DNA from: Jaltomata sinuosa
Lineage: Eukaryota > Streptophyta > Magnoliopsida > Solanales > Solanaceae
Assembly (NCBI GenBank): GCA_003996215.1
Contig: QJPP01001554.1
Location: 146,396-210,395 of the forward strand
Length of the DNA stretch: 64,000 bases
Reading direction: 5' to 3'
This document shows positions 60,101-64,000 of the stretch, piece by piece (positions within the stretch are counted from its first letter, which is position 1; the number at the start of each line of letters is the position of its first letter). The position numbers were made by a program, and so were the translations under genes. The notes beneath the pieces were generated by a model that saw only the letters and a program-made list of their open reading frames with translations, did not search any database and was not told the DNA's origin.

Positions 60101-61991
60101 CTATAGGGAAATTATGCATGCAATGTGGAAACCCCAGAAGTTCAAGTACATTTACCTAATAGCCACACTCTACGTTTTCACCCTAACCATTCCATCAGCT
60201 TCAGCAGTTTACTGGGCATTTGGTGACCAACTTCTAAACCACAGCAACGCATTTTCGCTTCTACCCAAAGATGGATGGCGCGATGCTGCAGTTATATTGA
60301 TGCTGATTCACCAGTTTATCACGTTCGGGTTTGCTTGTACGCCGTTGTACTTTGTGTGGGAGAAGGTGATAGGGATGCATGACACTAAAAGCATATGCTT
60401 AAGGGCACTTGTTAGGTTGCCTGTGGTGATACCTATATGGTTTTTGGCTATTATTTTCCCATTCTTTGGGCCTATTAACTCTGCTGTTGGGGCTCTTTTG
60501 GTTAGTTTCACTGTCTACATCATCCCAGCTCTTGCTCATATGCTCACTTACAGGAAAGCCTCTGCTCGACAGGTAATGCATTTATTTCTATACCTTCCGA
60601 AAATTTACTCTCTATACTTTTTTTTGTGTATATATACGGTCAGACCTCTCTATAAGAATCATCCTTTATAACAACATTTCACTATAACAGCTCTTTGAAA
60701 CCGTCTTTTCATGTTATGTTATATTAAACGTTGGGTATAACATCATTTTGCTATATCACCAAAAACTATCCGGACAAACTATATTGTTAAAAAGAGGTCT
60801 GACTATAAATCAAAATCTTATTTACATAATCTAAAGTAGATACTCTTGGTTTTCACGGAGAATCTCATCATAGTCAATTTCTGTTTACTGATAGAGAAGA
60901 AGAATGTTACACTATCAGATCATTTCAAAGATAATTATTCACGGTGCGTAGTAAATTGGACTAGTAACCTGAAAAATGAGATAGATCGATAACTTGCCGC
61001 TGCAATAAGTTAATAATTAATTGCACTAATAGTGTAAAAATTCTTCAAGCTACATGTGTATATTAGTAATGGAAAAGGTACAATAAAGGCATTAAAGGCT
61101 TAGATTTGGAAATATTTTGCAAGGAATAAGATATAGGTGGAAAGTCATTTTCATTTAGTTATATGCCTACAGTATTATGTTTGAGATGAGCTGGCTAGAT
61201 CTCTTGAATTGATTGACCTATTTTACAATATTCCTTCATCAAATTAACTTGACTCAATTGTCAACCTAGTATATATCCCAAAGCTGTGCTATACTTTTTT
61301 CTATTCATCAAGTTGTACACGCTTCTTTATTATTCCCCGTCCCAATTTATGTGAAGGACTACTGGGCACGAATTTAGTTTGAGAACAAAAGAAAGATTTT
61401 GAAACTTTTGGTCTAAAATAAGTGGTAGATATTTGCATAGTTATGAATCAACTCATTAAGGGTCAAATAAGAAGTTTCAAGTATAGAAATGTATCGTTCT
61501 TTGTTAGACGGACTAAAAACGAAAGAGTGTCACATAGATTTGGACGAAGGTATAGCAATTTTAATTTTCACAATGTAGATTTTTTTTTTATGTATTCAAT
61601 GTAATTTGAAATGCCTTAACAAATTAGCCATTTTTTCTATATCCTGTAACCAATCCATGTTTAGTCATATGCATTTAGTTATTTACCAGTCTTTTAAGAA
61701 ATATGATCGTGTAAATATTTTTTATATCATCAGTATATATAAAACATACTCTTTCTCTTTGAATGAAAATTGCAGAATGCAGCAGAGAAGCCACCATCTT
61801 TTATGCCAAGCTGGACTGTCATGTATGCCATCAACATATTTATAGTGGGCTGGGTTTTTGTTGTTGGGTTTGGGTTTGGTGGATGGGCCAGCATGAGCAA
61901 TTTCATCAAACAAGTTGACACATTCGGTCTATTTGCTAAGTGTTACCAATGCAAACCAGCAGTACCTCCGGCTAGTCTGCCACCGCATTAG
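57183..61991 (+). CDS. LAX2: Auxin influx carrier, AUX1/LAX family, LAX2-like
   Basis: Plasma-membrane proton symporter that imports indole-3-acetic acid, of the amino acid/auxin permease superfamily. LAX2 relatives act in vascular and cotyledon vein patterning. Seven exons: 57183-57359, 57732-57917, 58165-58277, 58665-58848, 59070-59167, 60107-60572, 61776-61991. All have GT-AG junctions and stay in phase, giving 1440 nt and 479 aa (family about 480). The cytosolic acidic N terminus (1-40) is followed by WHGGSVWDAWFSCASNQVAQ and about ten hydrophobic segments. Family blocks such as NIYYINDHLDKRTWTYIFGA, ILYTFGGHAVTVEIMHAMWK and FFGPINSAVGALLVSFT are intact. The C terminus is QVDTFGLFAKCYQCKP then a short Pro-rich tail. 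HGQVENVQHSAPAKLVLYF favours LAX2 over AUX1, LAX1 or LAX3. No frame damage. Four introns carry repeat insertions. Confidence 0.96.
57379..57667. mobile_element. Stowaway-like MITE in LAX intron 1
   Basis: Left end ctctccgtttcaatttattt, right end caaattgaaacgagggag. It contains an internal 38-bp tandem duplication (agcaattccttaaatttta at 57455 and 57493). Closest relative in the window is 49237-49486. Confidence 0.72.
58335..58443 (+). mobile_element. SINE fragment (AU-like) in LAX intron 3
   Basis: The words gtccggtgcattaagctt, ggggttcggagaaaggcc, ggaccacaagcctctattgt, acacagtcttac and gaggctgtggaggcttgaa follow the order of the plant AU SINE, as I recall it, including tRNA-like box B remains at the 3' side. 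It has no clear 5' head. Confidence 0.65.
58860..59041. mobile_element. Possible Stowaway-like remnant in LAX intron 4
   Basis: Left ctccctctgcctcaatttat and right aaatataaatggagggg are roughly inverse. No TA duplication is visible. It fills most of the 221-bp intron. Confidence 0.4.
59784..60037. mobile_element. hAT-like MITE in LAX intron 5
   Basis: Left terminus CAGGGGCGGATCTAGG, right terminus AAACGCCCTTG. The 8-bp flanks cccatcat and tccatatt agree at five positions. 254 bp. It ends about 70 bp before the exon 6 acceptor. Confidence 0.6.
60639..60803. mobile_element. Inverted-repeat MITE in LAX intron 6
   Basis: Begins gtcagacctctctataa and ends ttaaaaagaggtctgac, inverted over about 15 bp, with the interior cattttgctatatcacc type common in Solanaceae introns as I recall. 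165 bp. Confidence 0.6.
61328..61557. mobile_element. Stowaway-like MITE in LAX intron 6
   Basis: Left ccccgtcccaatttatgtga and right gtgtcacatagatttggacgaagg are inverse related, and the interior (aagggtcaaataagaagttt) matches the element at 51480-51715. Terminal bases are decayed. Confidence 0.6.
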
Positions 61992-64000
61992 GTGCCTCGA
62001 GCCACCGTGCACCACTAGGAATGCTGACGTGGATCACGTACGCCAATATGTCGAAGAAGTCAACGGTCAACATGTTCTTAGAATATTTTTGTATGTAACC
62101 CCCAAAATGTGCTGTGTTAAATTTTCAGTTTCTTTTGCTAGTGTTTTCGATCTTTTTTCTTATGATATTAGATAAGATAATGTGTTGAATTGATATGATG
62201 ACTTTGTTATAACAGGATAGGCTAATGAAATCAAGATATGCTAATTTTAAGTTCTTTTGTCCAACTTTTGGTGGTTAGTAAATGTTACACCTATTTTTAT
62301 TTTATCTAAAATATTATCACTATTTGATAAGTTAAACAAAGTAGTAGCAATATTTTCGAATCTCTTACATGAGTTCAGAGCTAGCTTACTTGGTGAGTTT
62401 TCTGCCTTACATAGTTGAGGTGTAATTGTGCTAGGTTTAAGTTTTATCAGTAGTGCAGTATTTCCTTCTCCCCGATATAATTAAAAGAACAAAAGAACAC
62501 ATCTCTTAGATATTTTTTTCTTATAAGTCGCATCTCTTACCATAGAAGTTCACATTAATTCCCATTGTGACTTGCATTACCATACATAACGTTTCTTATA
62601 AGTATCCAACATAAATAAGGAATTAATGTGGGAACTCCGAACTCATAGTTCATATTATTATCTTGATTTTTGTACGTTGAACTCATACTTCCCGCTTATG
62701 AAGTTATATTGGATTTGTTGTTGTACTTCGAGATAGGTAGACTGAAGATACTACTAATTCTTGGTAATCCATTAGAAGTAGTGAACAACTGAACACAATA
62801 CAAATAAGTTTTATCCATTCATTTGAATTTAAGAACAATTTAACAAGATATGCAAAATGAAGATAGTGCTAGATCTTATCAATCTTGTGAACAATTGAAC
62901 AACAAAGTTCAATTTTGCAAATCCATCAAAAATTGTGATCAATTGAATAAGATAGGTAGAACAAAAATAGAAGTGTTGGTGTTTCATTCAGACTTGTATC
63001 TAATCGTAATCATACATGTTTTAGCAATTCAACATAATATTTTACCATAATTTTTTGCGGGTCGAGAAAGACTTTTATACTATAACTGTAAAAAGGAAAA
63101 ATTAGGTAACATGTCCATTGTATTAAATTTCTTACACAAAAAATAGCCCACTTATCATTTACTATCTAAAATGGTTTCTACTTGAAATGGCCATTCAACC
63201 GAGATAATTACCGCTAAAAAATGATCATTCGGCTTTTGTTATTGCACTTGAAGTGCATATTGCTTCTTTTCTTTTTGTTTTTCTTTCTCACCTTCCATAA
63301 TTTTCTTGCTGCAAGGTATAATTATTGTATAAATAACGTATTTAGATGTATATATATCTATGATACATAGTTATACATCATATATACATGATTTATACAC
63401 GATCATACATTACATATATATTACGGCTATTTTTTTTGATTTTTTTTTTTTGCAGTGATACATTTTTCATAAAAATTCCTTTGTAATTTTTTTTTCTCCC
63501 AATCATGATATCTGCACCCCTAATGTTTTACAAATTTCCAAACTCTTCTAAAATCGAATAAAATAATGCATTTCATTGAATCCTCTGTGTTGAATCACTC
63601 ACTAGACAACACCTTTTCTAGGTTGGGCTTCCACTTTGGGCCCTAACATTACAAAAATCATAATGGGAGAGTTGAAAGAAAATCGACAAATCCCACTAAA
63701 TTGACAGATTAAATTAGAGAATTTTTTATAAATAATTATAATTATAAATAATAACTATAGTTTACATAATTACGATTCATAGCTACGATTTAAAAGAGAA
63801 GAGAGGAAAGAGACGAACGAGAGTTTGAAAAGAGAGGAGAGATGCTAGATATATACAGGTTGTATTCGATAGATATAACTTGTATCAACGATTACAGTCT
63901 GATACATATAGGCAGGCTGATATAGGTTGTATTCGATACATAATGATTATTAGAGAGAGGAGAGAGGCGAGCGAGATATGAGAGGGGGGGGGGGGGGGGG
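61992..64000. other. LAX 3' flank and intergenic DNA
   Basis: The LAX 3' UTR presumably covers the first few hundred bases. No other gene. 62840-63050 has repeated caattgaac/gatca words but no protein signal. At 63320-63420 atgtatatata/tatacat words form a loose dyad similar to 12200-12500. The end is purine-rich (63800-64000). Confidence 0.45.
63984..64000 (+). repeat. Poly-G run at the window edge
   Basis: At least 17 consecutive G residues, following an AG-rich stretch (gagatatgagag). It continues out of the window. It may be a true mononucleotide tract or an assembly or base-calling artefact. Confidence 0.7.

Noticed and set aside
60009..60106. Apparent 5' extension of the LAX exon 6 frame
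   Set aside because: The ctatag acceptor at 60101-60106 restores the LAX protein exactly; the upstream part is intron and the end of a hAT-like MITE.
31231..62000. Possible functional cluster linking ALG11 and LAX
   Set aside because: The genes are about 15 kb apart, separated by transposons, and act in unrelated processes; proximity alone is not evidence.

Overview
The window is plant nuclear DNA. It is AT-rich, its genes have GT-AG introns, and most of it is transposable-element debris. The repeats point to Solanaceae (the tomato, potato, pepper and tobacco group): SINE tails ending in TTG repeats, Stowaway and Tourist MITEs, Tekay/Del- and Tat/Ogre-like Gypsy LTRs, and a Copia element with 135-bp LTRs. 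The species cannot be fixed from the sequence alone.

Three intact, well-supported genes are present. (1) A DIVARICATA/SRM1-type MYB transcription factor on the minus strand (1150-2124, two exons, 287 aa). (2) ALG11, the alpha-1,2-mannosyltransferase of dolichol-linked N-glycan assembly, on the plus strand (31728-41974, seven exons, 467 aa). (3) A LAX2-type AUX1/LAX auxin influx carrier on the plus strand (57183-61991, seven exons, 479 aa). A fourth, less certain gene (20318-20977, minus, 219 aa) has the shape of a WRN-like DEDDy 3'-5' exonuclease but lacks most catalytic residues. A broken partial copy of it lies at 25090-25435. A fragment of a CLU/FRIENDLY-type (clustered mitochondria) gene follows ALG11 at 42611-43075.

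Layout: 1-2.6 kb MYB gene; 2.6-14.6 kb intergenic with MITEs, a hAT-like element, minisatellites and a recent 196-bp insertion; 14.6-20.1 kb retrotransposon patchwork (Tekay-like LTR with primer-binding site, Tat-like 3' end, Copia gag); 20.3-25.4 kb exonuclease-like gene and its fragment, separated by a 3.0-kb solo LTR; 25.4-31.7 kb AT-rich DNA with a Tourist-like element and two SINEs; 31.7-42 kb ALG11, whose sixth intron holds a three-level nest (Copia, inside it a solo Gypsy-type LTR, inside that a Mutator-like element); 42-57 kb pseudogene fragment, then a dense MITE field with a second three-level nest and three relatives of one long-TIR element family; 57-62 kb LAX gene with repeats in most introns; 62-64 kb no gene.

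The three main genes have unrelated jobs (transcription, ER glycosylation, auxin transport) and do not form a cluster or pathway. What is unusual here is the repeat architecture. Several insertions can be dated relative to one another and carry visible target-site duplications.
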